Assembly (NCBI GenBank): GCA_020442225.1
Contig: JAGRKR010000032.1
Span: 1 to 7,255 of the forward strand
Length of the DNA stretch: 7,255 nucleotides
From: Hyphomicrobiaceae bacterium
Lineage (GTDB): Bacteria > Pseudomonadota > Alphaproteobacteria > Rhizobiales > Hyphomicrobiaceae
Direction of reading: 5' to 3'
The position numbers were made by a program, and so were the translations under genes. This document shows positions 1-6,086 of the stretch, one piece after another (within the stretch, counting starts at the first letter, position 1; each line of letters starts with the position of its first letter). The notes under the pieces are model-generated. The model was not told the DNA's origin, made no database searches, and worked only from the letters and a program-made list of their open reading frames with translations.

Positions 1-389
1 AGCACGTCGTTGCAGATGTCCTCGAGCAGTTCCTCCTGCTCGGCGATCGACATGACGACGTTCTTGATCTGGATGATCTCGCTGACGATGTCGCGGATCT
101 CCTCGCGCGCCGCCGCGGCGTCGAGCTTGGCGAGCTGCGTGAGGTCGATCGTGTCGATCAGCGCGTTGAAGACCGTCGTCTTGACGTCATAGTACTCCTC
201 CGACCGCGCCCTCTCGGGCGGCGGCGGGGGCGGGGGAGGCGGTGCCTTCTGTGCAGCCGGCTCCGGAGCCGGAGCGGCGGCACCTTTCATCGGCTCCGAC
301 TTCGGCGCCGCGGACTTGGCCACGGGCGCCGATGCGGGAGCAACGGACTTGGGCTGTGAGGGGGCGCTTCCGGGACGCCGACCGAACAT
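1..389 (-). CDS. cpaF: CpaF/TadA secretion ATPase, N-terminal part (runs off the left edge)
   Basis: This is the start of the hexameric cytoplasmic ATPase that powers Flp pilus assembly; 129 codons are visible and the Walker motifs lie outside the window. Residues 1-62 are a low-complexity Ala/Pro/Ser/Lys linker that ends in nine consecutive prolines (residues 50-58). Residues 64-129 form the conserved CpaF N-terminal region, starting EEYYDVK and running through TVFNALIDTIDL, an acidic helix (REEIRDIVSEII) and EQEELLEDICNDV, which is highly typical of alphaproteobacterial CpaF. The ATG at 389 is preceded by GGAG with 9 nt spacing, 12 nt after the cpaE stop, so it is translated as the next cistron of the cpaB-F operon. 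The identification rests on recognition of this N-terminus and on gene order. The proline run is unusual and may need EF-P for smooth translation (inference). Confidence 0.93.
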   Translation of the reverse strand, partial: MFGRRPGSAPSQPKSVAPASAPVAKSAAPKSEPMKGAAAPAPEPAAQKAPPPPPPPPPERARSEEYYDVKTTVFNALIDTIDLTQLAKLDAAAAREEIRDIVSEIIQIKNVVMSIAEQEELLEDICNDV

Positions 390-401
390 GGGCTCTACTC
401 C

Positions 402-1718
402 TTAGCGCTTCAGCTTCAACTTCTGGAGAAGGGGGGCGAGTGGCGAGGATGCCTTCTTCTCGGTCTTCTGTTCCTGGCGATTGGTGATCGTGTGCGCCAG
501 CTCGCGGAACTGCAGCCCGGCCTTGGCTTTCGCCGACGCCTCCTCGATCATCTGGCCGTTGATCGACGCGAGTGAGAAGCTCTCGCAGTCGAAGTCGATG
601 ACGGCCGCCGGCGTCAGGCCGAGATGGCCTGCGAACTCCTTGACCGGGATCTCCTGGCGCTTCGGCATCTGCACCGTGTTGAGCACCAGGTGCGGCGCGC
701 GATCGTTCGGGCGGTTCTGCTTGACCAGGTCGATCAGGTTCTTGGCGTTGCGCAGGTTGGCGAGATCGGGCGCGGCCGTGATTACGATCTCGTCCGCCAG
801 CAGGAGGACGCGCTTCATCCACGCCGTCCATACATGCGGCAGGTCGACCGCGACGTAGGGCACGTTCTGGCGCACGATGTCGATGACCACCTCGCAGGCA
901 TCCGCCGAGAGGTCGTACTCACGCTCGAGGACGGCTGGAGCCGCGAAGATGCTCAGATGCTCCGAGCAGGTGGTGAGCAGGCGGTCGAGCAGCACCTCGT
1001 CGAGACGCTCCGGGCTTTGCAAGGCCTCGGAAATGCCCTGGACGGGGTCCTGGTTGAAGTCGAGACCCGTCGTGCCGAAGGCGAGATCTAGATCGGCGAT
1101 GACGGTATCGGACTTGAACGCCTCGGAGATGCACCAGGCGGTGTTGTGGCAGATCGTGCTGGAGCCGACGCCGCCCTTGGCGCCGACGAAGGCGATGACG
1201 TGGCCCACCGGATCGGAGTCCGGGTCGTTGTAGAGGTTCGATATGCTCTCCATGAGCTGGAGCGGCGAGATCGGCGCAATCAGGTATTCGCCGACGCCTC
1301 GCTTCAGCAGCTCGCGATAGAGCACCACGTCGTTCATGTGACCGATCACGATCACCTTGGTGCCGGCATCGCAGGACTGCGCCAGCCGGTCGAGCTCGGC
1401 CAGCATGTGGGCGCGGCTCAGGGTGGACTCGAGGATGATCAGGTTCGGCGTCGGGCTCTCCTGGTAGTGCGCAACGGCTGCCGGCGCGCCACCCATGTGG
1501 ATGGAGATGTGCGCCTTGGCGAGCCGGCGGTCATCCGAGGCGATCTGCATCACCTCGGCGGTCGCAGCGTCCTCGCAGAAGACCTGGATCGAGATGCGCG
1601 GAACGGGGCGCGCCTTGTCCTGGCTCGGCGTACCGACCTCGATCTCCTCGTCCGGCAGGACCGCGAGGTCCTGACCGGCCGGGGTGACTTGCGAATAGGA
1701 AACGGCCTGCTTGCTCAT
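402..1718 (-). CDS. cpaE: CpaE/TadZ pilus localisation protein (pseudo-receiver plus MinD/ParA-like ATPase)
   Basis: CpaE/TadZ proteins bind the inner-membrane face and help position the Tad pilus machine, usually at a pole. The 438-residue protein has a variable N-terminus (1-40), a response-regulator-like fold (about 42-163) and a MinD/ParA-like domain (about 171-410), followed by a Lys-rich tail ending KLKLKR. In the receiver-like part the usual phosphoacceptor position at the end of strand 3 reads LIILE, so Glu97 replaces Asp, and strand 5 (EYLIAP) lacks the conserved Lys; it is probably not phosphorylated. The deviant Walker A motif is KGGVGSST (181-188): the signature Lys181 is kept but the second, phosphate-binding Lys is Ser. 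DLDLAFG (209-215) and VAVDLP (289-294) match the other nucleotide-site strands. The ATG at 1718 has a GGAG that overlaps the cpaD stop; the two genes are 5 nt apart, suggesting translational coupling. Confidence 0.95.
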   Translation of the reverse strand: MSKQAVSYSQVTPAGQDLAVLPDEEIEVGTPSQDKARPVPRISIQVFCEDAATAEVMQIASDDRRLAKAHISIHMGGAPAAVAHYQESPTPNLIILESTLSRAHMLAELDRLAQSCDAGTKVIVIGHMNDVVLYRELLKRGVGEYLIAPISPLQLMESISNLYNDPDSDPVGHVIAFVGAKGGVGSSTICHNTAWCISEAFKSDTVIADLDLAFGTTGLDFNQDPVQGISEALQSPERLDEVLLDRLLTTCSEHLSIFAAPAVLEREYDLSADACEVVIDIVRQNVPYVAVDLPHVWTAWMKRVLLLADEIVITAAPDLANLRNAKNLIDLVKQNRPNDRAPHLVLNTVQMPKRQEIPVKEFAGHLGLTPAAVIDFDCESFSLASINGQMIEEASAKAKAGLQFRELAHTITNRQEQKTEKKASSPLAPLLQKLKLKR

Positions 1719-1723
1719 AAGCC

Positions 1724-2461
1724 TTACTCCGATCCCTTGACTTTGAGTTTCTCGTCCTCGGACTTCTTGGCGCCGGTCGTGTCGCCAATCGTGTACTTGT
1801 CCCAGGTCGCATCACGCCGCTCGCCGGCACGCGGAGTCATGCCGCGCGGTCCGAGCAGATCGGCAGGATTGGCGACCATCGCCGCGAAGTTGCGCTGCTG
1901 CGCGCAGCCGAGATTCGGATAGGGCAGGTTGCCCGGATCGAACCCCAGGTTGGTCGGCCAGCGGCCGCACTCCGGAGCTGTCGCGACGTAGCGCGTGAAG
2001 GACAGTCGGATCGGGGGCTGAGGCCGGCCCTCGACATGGTACGAGTTGACCACCACGTCGCTGTCCGAGAAGCCGCTCTTGCGAAGCAGCAGCCGCAGGT
2101 CGGCGACGGCAGCCATGGCGGCGACCTCGTTCGGCGCGCCGCTCGGCACGGCGATGATCAGGCGGCTGTTGGCCGTGCTCCTGTAGCGGCCGAGGAAGCC
2201 CAGCACACCGGCCCGCTGCGAGGGCGAAAGGCCGGAGCTGCCGCGGGAGACGCGGACCTTGTGCGTCGAAGGCTGCTCGGAGACGATGATCGGGTGGCGT
2301 TGCGTGGGGTCGACGAGCGCCCACCCGGCAACATGACCCCGCTCTTCCGTGTGCTTACAGCCGCCGAGAGCCACCGCCAGAACCGTGGCAGCCAACAGGT
2401 AGCGTGTCGTCCTGGCCGCACGAAGGACGGAAGCGCTGCGCTTTTCTACTAGGCACGTCAT
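1724..2461 (-). CDS. cpaD: CpaD pilus assembly lipoprotein
   Basis: CpaD is an outer-membrane or periplasmic lipoprotein of alphaproteobacterial Tad systems that supports the CpaC secretin. I start it at the ATG at 2461 (245 residues), because GGAG sits 7 nt upstream (2469-2472). An in-frame TTG at 2479 would add six residues but has no ribosome-binding site. The N-terminus is basic, then hydrophobic (YLLAATVLAVA), and ends in a lipobox LGGC with Cys35 as the lipidated residue. The body has the family features: HPI (56-58), a SRLIIAVPSGAPNE strand and turn, RLSFTRYVA (152-160), and the Cys-containing motif ECGRWP (164-169) followed by NLGFDPGNLPYPNLGCAQQRN with a second Cys at 186. Cys165 and Cys186 could form a disulfide (inference). 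Its N-terminus lies 23 nt after cpaC and its stop lies 5 nt before cpaE. Confidence 0.94.
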   Translation of the reverse strand: MTCLVEKRSASVLRAARTTRYLLAATVLAVALGGCKHTEERGHVAGWALVDPTQRHPIIVSEQPSTHKVRVSRGSSGLSPSQRAGVLGFLGRYRSTANSRLIIAVPSGAPNEVAAMAAVADLRLLLRKSGFSDSDVVVNSYHVEGRPQPPIRLSFTRYVATAPECGRWPTNLGFDPGNLPYPNLGCAQQRNFAAMVANPADLLGPRGMTPRAGERRDATWDKYTIGDTTGAKKSEDEKLKVKGSE

Positions 2462-2468
2462 GATACTT

Positions 2469-2472
2469 CTCC
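2469..2472 (-). promoter_or_regulatory. Ribosome-binding site that decides the cpaD start
   Basis: GGAG on the minus strand lies 7 nt before the ATG at 2461. The competing TTG at 2479 lies upstream of this site and has no purine-rich sequence of its own, so the ATG start is preferred. Confidence 0.75.
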
Positions 2473-2484
2473 ATCCCAACTGGG

Positions 2485-4098
2485 CTAGTCGACGATGTAA
2501 CCGTAGTCGCCCTTGAGGCCACCGATCGGCAGGCGAGTGCTGGCCTTGCCGTAGATCCGGTTGAGGTGCCCCAGGAAGCTGGCCTTCATGTCCGAGGCGG
2601 GCGCGAGGCCGTCATCGGGGCGAGCCAGTTTCTGGCGCGAGGTCGGGCGGACGATGTAGGGCGAGACGATCACGACCAGCTCGGTCTCGCGCTTGATGTA
2701 GTCGCGGCTGCGGAAGAGCGTGCCGAGGATGGGCACATCCTTGAGCCCGGGGAGGCCGTCGACGTTCTGGCGGCTTTCCTCAGAGAGCAGACCGGCGATG
2801 GCGAGCGAGCCGCCCGAAGGCATCTCGACCGTCGTCTTGGCCTGGCGCTTCTTGAGCGCGGGGATGGCGATGGAGTTCAACTGCACGGAGCCTGCTTGCG
2901 TCAGCTCGCTCACCTCCGTCTCGATCTTCAGGCTGATGCGGCCCTCCGACAGGACGAACGGCGTGAACGACAGGCCGATACCGAACTCCTTGAACTGCAC
3001 CGAGGTCTTGCCGGTCGAGTCGACGATCGGGATCGGGAACTCGCCACCGGCCAGGAACTTGGCGGTCTCGCCGGAGATCGCGGTCAGGTTCGGTTCGGCG
3101 AGCGTGCGGATGAGGCCGTTGCGCTCGAGGGCACGCAGGGCATAGGCGGTCCTCTGGCTGCCAGCACCCCAGAAGCCGTGGATGCCGGAGTTGCCGACCG
3201 AGGTCGGTGACGGCCCGCCGTTGAACACGGACAGGGAGTTCGGCGTCGTGGTCGTGTCGATGGCGGGCAGAGGCAGCTTGCCGAGGCCGGCGGCGGCCGT
3301 CAGCGGCAGCGTGTTCTCGGTCAGCACGCGAACGGCGAAGTTGCCGGAGTTGATCATGGCGCCGAGGTTGACGCCGAGTTGCTTCAGGAGCTCGCGCTGC
3401 ACTTCCGCGACGGTGACGCGAAGCATGACCTGCTCCTCGCCTTCGACGGCGAGCAGGTTGATCACCTTCAGCGGATGGCGCACGTGCAGAGAGACAGCGC
3501 GATCATCGGGCTTCTTCTGCGTGGGCGGCTGGCCGACGATGAAGCGCGAGGCGATGTCGCGGGCACGCGACGAGGCGATCGCGGTCGGCACGGAGCCGGT
3601 GAGGATGACGGAGTCGTTCAGCATCTCGACCTTGATGCGCGAGCCGGGGATCAGGCGCGCCAGCATCTGCTCGAGCACGCTGCCGTCCTGCTCGATCGTC
3701 ACCTCGAGGGTGAGGATCTGCTGGCCGTGCGCGTCGAAGAAGAAGGCGTTGGCCTGGCCGTAGACCTTGGCGACGAGGTAGACGCGGTTCGAGCTCTGCA
3801 CGACGGCGTCGAGGATCTCCGGGTTGGAGACGATGACGTCACGAACATCACGCGGAAGCTCGACCATCATCGACTTGTTGAGACCGATCCGCACCACCTT
3901 GTGCATGGGCAGGCGGTCGGTTGCCCGGATCTTGAGCATCGAGCGATGATCGTGGGGTGCTGTCGGCTGCAGGGCGTCGGCCGGAGGTTGCGACCGGCTA
4001 CCCGCGTTTGCCTGATGCACGGAGCCCATGACGAGTATGGGGACGAGTGCCAGGCAGGCGAGGGCGATGCCTCGCGCCGAGGAGATGATCTTCCGCAT
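2485..4098 (-). CDS. cpaC: CpaC/RcpA outer-membrane secretin of the Tad pilus
   Basis: CpaC multimerises into the outer-membrane channel through which the Flp pilus passes. The 537-residue protein starts with a Sec signal peptide (basic RK, hydrophobic core about 11-28, likely cut after ANA at 30-32). A pilus/secretin N-terminal domain follows (about 65-135: KVVRIGLNKSMMVELPRDV, then SNPEILDAVV and VYGQANAFFFD). Next come a BON-like segment (137-190, with VILTGSV), a linker strand with EEQVMLRVTVAEVQRELLKQLG (221-242), and the secretin domain proper (about 315-485). Typical secretin features are RTLAEPNLTAISGETAKFLAGG (331-352) and the C-terminal VPILGTLFRS...ELVVIVSPYIVRP (455-485). About 50 residues of tail follow. 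The gene is 42 nt downstream of cpaB. There is no clear Shine-Dalgarno before the ATG at 4098, but later starts would remove the signal peptide, so this start is kept. Confidence 0.96.
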   Translation of the reverse strand: MRKIISSARGIALACLALVPILVMGSVHQANAGSRSQPPADALQPTAPHDHRSMLKIRATDRLPMHKVVRIGLNKSMMVELPRDVRDVIVSNPEILDAVVQSSNRVYLVAKVYGQANAFFFDAHGQQILTLEVTIEQDGSVLEQMLARLIPGSRIKVEMLNDSVILTGSVPTAIASSRARDIASRFIVGQPPTQKKPDDRAVSLHVRHPLKVINLLAVEGEEQVMLRVTVAEVQRELLKQLGVNLGAMINSGNFAVRVLTENTLPLTAAAGLGKLPLPAIDTTTTPNSLSVFNGGPSPTSVGNSGIHGFWGAGSQRTAYALRALERNGLIRTLAEPNLTAISGETAKFLAGGEFPIPIVDSTGKTSVQFKEFGIGLSFTPFVLSEGRISLKIETEVSELTQAGSVQLNSIAIPALKKRQAKTTVEMPSGGSLAIAGLLSEESRQNVDGLPGLKDVPILGTLFRSRDYIKRETELVVIVSPYIVRPTSRQKLARPDDGLAPASDMKASFLGHLNRIYGKASTRLPIGGLKGDYGYIVD

Positions 4099-4140
4099 GG
4101 TCTTTTAAGCCTTTTAACGAGGTACCGAACTTGGGTTCAC
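4099..4140 (-). other. cpaB-cpaC spacer with tandem TTAAAAG repeat
   Basis: The 42-nt spacer has two copies of TTAAAAG on the coding strand at a 9-nt period (4102-4108 and 4111-4117), directly before the cpaC start. No good ribosome-binding site is visible: AAGG lies about 11 nt from the ATG. The two TTAA cores are 5 nt apart, not the 7 nt of a classical CtrA box, so I do not call a CtrA site. Function unknown. Confidence 0.5.
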
Positions 4141-4938
4141 TCAGTTCACGCCATACGCACGAGACTTAACGCCGTACCGAAGAACTCTGATGCTGTTGCC
4201 GCGCTGGGACCTCAGGCGGGTCTCCGCGCTCGATTCCTTGCCGTCCTTGGACAGGTCCGCGATGCTCCGCAGTGACAGGGAGATCTCGCCCATGGAGCGC
4301 GCCAGCGCGAGGAGCTCCGACTGGCGCGGGGTCAGCTCGAGGGTCGCGGTCTTGCCGTCGACGACCTTCTTGCCTTCCTTGGTTTCGATGTTCTGGCCGA
4401 TGGCGAGCACGCGGACATTGCGGAAGAGCGTGTCGCTCACGTGCTCCTCGCCGCCTGTCCGCGAGCGCAGCTTGCGGATGAGGATGACGTCGACGCGATC
4501 GTTCGGCAGGATGAAGCCGCCGGCTGCGGTCTCCTCGCGGATCGTCGTCGAGATGGCGCGCATGCCGGCCGGCAGGATAGCGGCCATGACGCCACCGTCG
4601 TTGCCCTTGATGAGCTTGTGCGCCGTGATCGGCTCACCCGACAGGATCGGGCCGCGAGCGATGGCGCCGCGGAACTCGGACATGGCGCGTGGGTTCTGGG
4701 TACGACGGATATAGCCGCCGCCGGCGGCGCCGGACGGCCACGGCTGCCAGCGCAGGTCGCCGTCCTTGACGACGTCGCCGAGCTTCAGCCCGATCTTGGC
4801 GACGAGCACTTCGACGGTATCGATCTGCTGGACGATCGTCGTCTGCTGCGGCTTGCTCGTCATGCTCTTGGCGAGGAGGATGGCGCCGCCGGCAGCAACG
4901 AGACCAATCAGTGCAACTATCAATCTTGCCTGTTTCAT
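4141..4938 (-). CDS. cpaB: CpaB/RcpC Flp pilus assembly protein with SAF-type domain
   Basis: CpaB (RcpC) is a periplasmic protein, anchored in the inner membrane, that contributes to the Tad secretin complex. The 265-residue protein has an N-terminal transmembrane or uncleaved signal segment (about 6-23, LIVALIGLVAAGGAILLA). A SAF-like domain follows (about 41-110: VEVLVAKIGLKLGDVV, DLRWQPWP, then FRGAIARGPILSGEPI). The RcpC-type region comes next (about 116-225), with MRAISTTIREETAAGGFILP, NDRVDVILI and the conserved TLELTPRQSELLALA (199-213) and GEISLSLRS. The ATG at 4938 is preceded by GGAG with 7 nt spacing. It is the first gene of the tightly packed cpaB-F run; a 152-nt gap separates it from cpaA. 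The C-terminal 30 residues are basic and less conserved. Confidence 0.95.
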   Translation of the reverse strand: MKQARLIVALIGLVAAGGAILLAKSMTSKPQQTTIVQQIDTVEVLVAKIGLKLGDVVKDGDLRWQPWPSGAAGGGYIRRTQNPRAMSEFRGAIARGPILSGEPITAHKLIKGNDGGVMAAILPAGMRAISTTIREETAAGGFILPNDRVDVILIRKLRSRTGGEEHVSDTLFRNVRVLAIGQNIETKEGKKVVDGKTATLELTPRQSELLALARSMGEISLSLRSIADLSKDGKESSAETRLRSQRGNSIRVLRYGVKSRAYGVN

Positions 4939-4949
4939 CGACGCACTCC
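4936..4949 (-). repeat. 14-nt translation-start sequence, copy at cpaB (identical at cpaA)
   Basis: GGAGTGCGTCGATG, made of the Shine-Dalgarno, spacer and start codon of cpaB, is identical to positions 5586-5599 at the cpaA start. The match stops exactly at the ATG, because the coding sequences differ downstream, and it breaks one base upstream (T versus A). Confidence 0.8.
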
Positions 4950-5090
4950 AGGTCCTTTACCCGAGGGGAACGAATTCGCGATCTAGCCCCCAATGTGCGC
5001 GACAAACGTCAATGGCCAGTTAACTCGTGCTCCATAGTGATCCGTTTTCTGTCGTTCATGAGCTGCGCGTCGGCGCCCCGCCGTGTGCGC
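4939..5090 (-). other. cpaA-cpaB intercistronic region (152 nt)
   Basis: This is the largest gap within the minus-strand run. It holds no recognisable gene and no hairpin followed by a U-tract, so read-through from cpaA to cpaB is likely. A TTGACG hexamer on the minus strand (5007-5012) resembles a -35 box, but the only loose -10 candidates (in GGGCTAGAT) sit at an awkward spacing of 18 to 20 nt. A 16-codon open frame (MNDRKRITMEHELTGH) begins near 5060; it lacks a ribosome-binding site and is probably chance. Confidence 0.4.
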
Positions 5091-5588
5091 TCAGCCGCCC
5101 GTCAGCCACTGCGTCGAGGGATAGATCCACAGGGCGCCGGCCGCGAGCGCGATGCCGTAGGGAATGCCGCCGTTGCGGTCGTGCAGCCGCACGGCCCAGT
5201 CCTGCTTGAGCGCCCACCGCGGCATCGCCATGCTCCTGTAGAAGGCCAGCGACAGCGCCAGGGCGCCGCCGGCGATGGCGACCAGGAACGTGTACTGGAG
5301 CATCATCTCGAAGCCGATCCACAGCCCCGCCGCCGCCAGAACCTTGGCGTCACCGCCGCCGATCAGTCCGCGCGCGAAGAGCAGGAAGCCGACCACGAGG
5401 GTGGCGAGGCCGCATGCCACATGGCTGGCGATGTCGGTCAGGCCCAGGCCTGCCAGCGGCGCCAGGATGAAGAAGCCGATGATGAGCGCCAGCGAGATGC
5501 GATTGGGGATGGTGAGCGTGAGAAGGTCCATGGCACCGGCCATAGCCATGGCGCCCGGAAAGATCGTCAGCAGGGCCATCTCCAGCAT
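5091..5588 (-). CDS. cpaA: CpaA/TadV prepilin peptidase (A24 aspartic protease)
   Basis: CpaA cleaves the short leader from Flp prepilin at the cytoplasmic side of the inner membrane. The 165-residue protein is nearly all hydrophobic, with segments at about 4-20, 30-50, 54-72, 84-116 and 143-157. Both catalytic aspartates are visible: Asp21 in MDLLTLTIPNR and Asp80 in GGGDAK. The short form without an N-methylation domain is normal for TadV/CpaA. GGIPYGIALAAG (140-151) is a typical C-terminal motif. I use the ATG at 5588 because GAGGAG lies 7 nt upstream; the frame stays open to a further ATG at 5660 but those 24 residues (basic, not membrane-like) have no such support. It lies downstream of the pilA terminator and 152 nt before cpaB. 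Confidence 0.94.
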   Translation of the reverse strand: MLEMALLTIFPGAMAMAGAMDLLTLTIPNRISLALIIGFFILAPLAGLGLTDIASHVACGLATLVVGFLLFARGLIGGGDAKVLAAAGLWIGFEMMLQYTFLVAIAGGALALSLAFYRSMAMPRWALKQDWAVRLHDRNGGIPYGIALAAGALWIYPSTQWLTGG

Positions 5589-5599
5589 CGACGCACTCC
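5586..5599 (-). repeat. 14-nt translation-start sequence, copy at cpaA (identical at cpaB)
   Basis: This is the second copy of GGAGTGCGTCGATG and contains the cpaA Shine-Dalgarno and start codon. It supports the start at 5588 rather than 5660, since the same sequence starts cpaB. Confidence 0.8.
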
Positions 5600-5707
5600 T
5601 CGTCAGAAAAAACTGATGGTCTCGCGCGGGCGCGGACCCACGGACGACACGTGCGACCATGCTAGCCGCAGGTGCTGAACTCCGCGTAAATCCCGGGCCA
5701 GACCCTG

Positions 5708-5744
5708 AAAAATCAAAAGGCCATCCGCTGTTCGCAGATGGCCT
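5708..5744 (-). terminator. Rho-independent terminator between pilA and cpaA
   Basis: On the minus strand GGCCATCTGC (5734-5743) pairs with GCGGATGGCC (5719-5728) through a 10-bp stem with one G-U pair and a 5-nt loop. A U-rich tract TTTTGATTTTT (5708-5718) follows. It should end most pilA transcripts before cpaA and explain high pilin output relative to the assembly genes (inference). Confidence 0.88.
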
Positions 5745-5756
5745 CTGATGGCGATC

Positions 5757-5777
5757 GGTGGCTCGCTGGGAGCCACC
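5757..5777 (-). other. Perfect hairpin just after the pilA stop
   Basis: GGTGGCTC (5770-5777) and GAGCCACC (5757-5764) form an 8-bp perfect stem with a 5-nt loop, 11 nt after the pilA stop and upstream of the U-tract terminator. With no U-tract of its own it is more likely a 3'-end stabilising or processing element than a terminator (inference). Confidence 0.7.
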
Positions 5778-5788
5778 AAGTCGTCAGA

Positions 5789-5953
5789 CTACTTCAGCTG
5801 AGCGGAGACGCTGTCGAAGGTCGACGCGACCTTGCCGCCGAGCGTGGTGGCCGAGAGGATGATCGCGACGGCGATCAGAGAGGCGAGGAGGCCGTACTCG
5901 ATGGCCGTGGCGCCAGACTCATCCTTGACGAAGCGAGCGAACAGGTTCTGCAT
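5789..5953 (-). CDS. pilA: Flp/Fap-type pilin PilA
   Basis: This 54-residue prepilin is the main subunit of the Tad pilus. The sequence begins MQNLFARFVKDESG, then ATAIEYGLLASLIAVAIILSA, and ends SAQLK. The Flp processing site is clear: Gly14 followed by Ala15, with Glu at mature +5 (Glu19) and Tyr at +6 (Tyr20). Cleavage by CpaA would give a 40-residue pilin with a hydrophobic N-terminal helix (about 21-36). The ATG at 5953 has a strong AGGGAG site about 8 nt upstream. It is monocistronic or nearly so: a double hairpin follows, and a long AT-rich regulatory region lies upstream. Only one pilin gene is visible in the window. Confidence 0.95.
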   Translation of the reverse strand: MQNLFARFVKDESGATAIEYGLLASLIAVAIILSATTLGGKVASTFDSVSAQLK

Positions 5954-6001
5954 AATACTCTCCCTACGAGTTACTCTAGGTCACTGCGATCTAGTTCACG
6001 T

Positions 6002-6018
6002 CGAGGTCCCTAACCTCG
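6002..6018 (-). other. Small hairpin in the pilA leader
   Basis: CGAGGT (6013-6018 on the minus strand) pairs perfectly with ACCTCG (6002-6007) across a 5-nt loop, about 48 nt before the pilA ATG. It would lie in the 5' untranslated region under either promoter hypothesis. It might affect mRNA stability, but six base pairs can arise by chance. Confidence 0.4.
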
Positions 6019-6040
6019 TGCCGTCGAACTGATGGTGACT

Positions 6041-6069
6041 TTACAGGCCAGGTCTTAAGCCCAGGTAAA
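6041..6069 (-). promoter_or_regulatory. Candidate CtrA-type pilA promoter
   Basis: On the minus strand TTTACCTGGGCTTAA (6055-6069) fits the CtrA box TTAA-N7-TTAA with one mismatch. TTTACC at the -35 position is 17 nt from CTGTAA (6041-6046), a fair alphaproteobacterial -10. A CtrA box that overlaps the -35 is the arrangement known for CtrA-activated promoters, and Caulobacter pilA is CtrA-dependent. Start near 6034, leader about 80 nt. This is a motif match only. Confidence 0.35.
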
Positions 6070-6070
6070 A

Positions 6071-6086
6071 AGCAAGAGGGACCCCA
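6071..6086 (-). promoter_or_regulatory. Candidate sigma-54 promoter (-24/-12) toward pilA
   Basis: TGGGGTCCCTCTTGCT on the minus strand has the invariant GG-N10-GC of sigma-54 promoters, with TGG at -24 and TTGCT at -12; the middle of the -24 element (CACG) does not match. It would start transcription near 6060. It lies next to the CtrA-type candidate, so at most one is likely to be the main promoter. Confidence 0.3.

Noticed and set aside
187..831. 214-codon minus-strand frame inside cpaE and cpaF
   Set aside because: It is a frame-shifted reading of cpaE; the cpaE and cpaF frames carry the conserved protein sequence here.
1146..1922. 258-codon plus-strand open frame opposite cpaE and cpaD
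   Set aside because: It overlaps two well-supported genes, has no recognisable domain and its composition is that of an antisense shadow.
4105..4117. CtrA box before cpaC
   Set aside because: The two TTAA half-sites are 5 nt apart instead of 7, so they do not fit the consensus.
3379..4275. 298-codon plus-strand open frame opposite cpaC and cpaB
   Set aside because: It is antisense to a clear secretin with a signal peptide. The translation is rich in Arg, Asp, Gly and His and has no recognisable domain, as expected for an antisense frame in high-GC DNA.
5589..5660. Upstream ATG at 5660 for cpaA
   Set aside because: The extra 24 residues are basic and not membrane-like, while the ATG at 5588 has a strong Shine-Dalgarno identical in context to that of cpaB.
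4911..5678. 255-codon plus-strand open frame opposite cpaA
   Set aside because: The protein is charged and repetitive (Arg/Gln/Glu/His) with no domain, and lies opposite a complete prepilin peptidase with both catalytic Asp residues.
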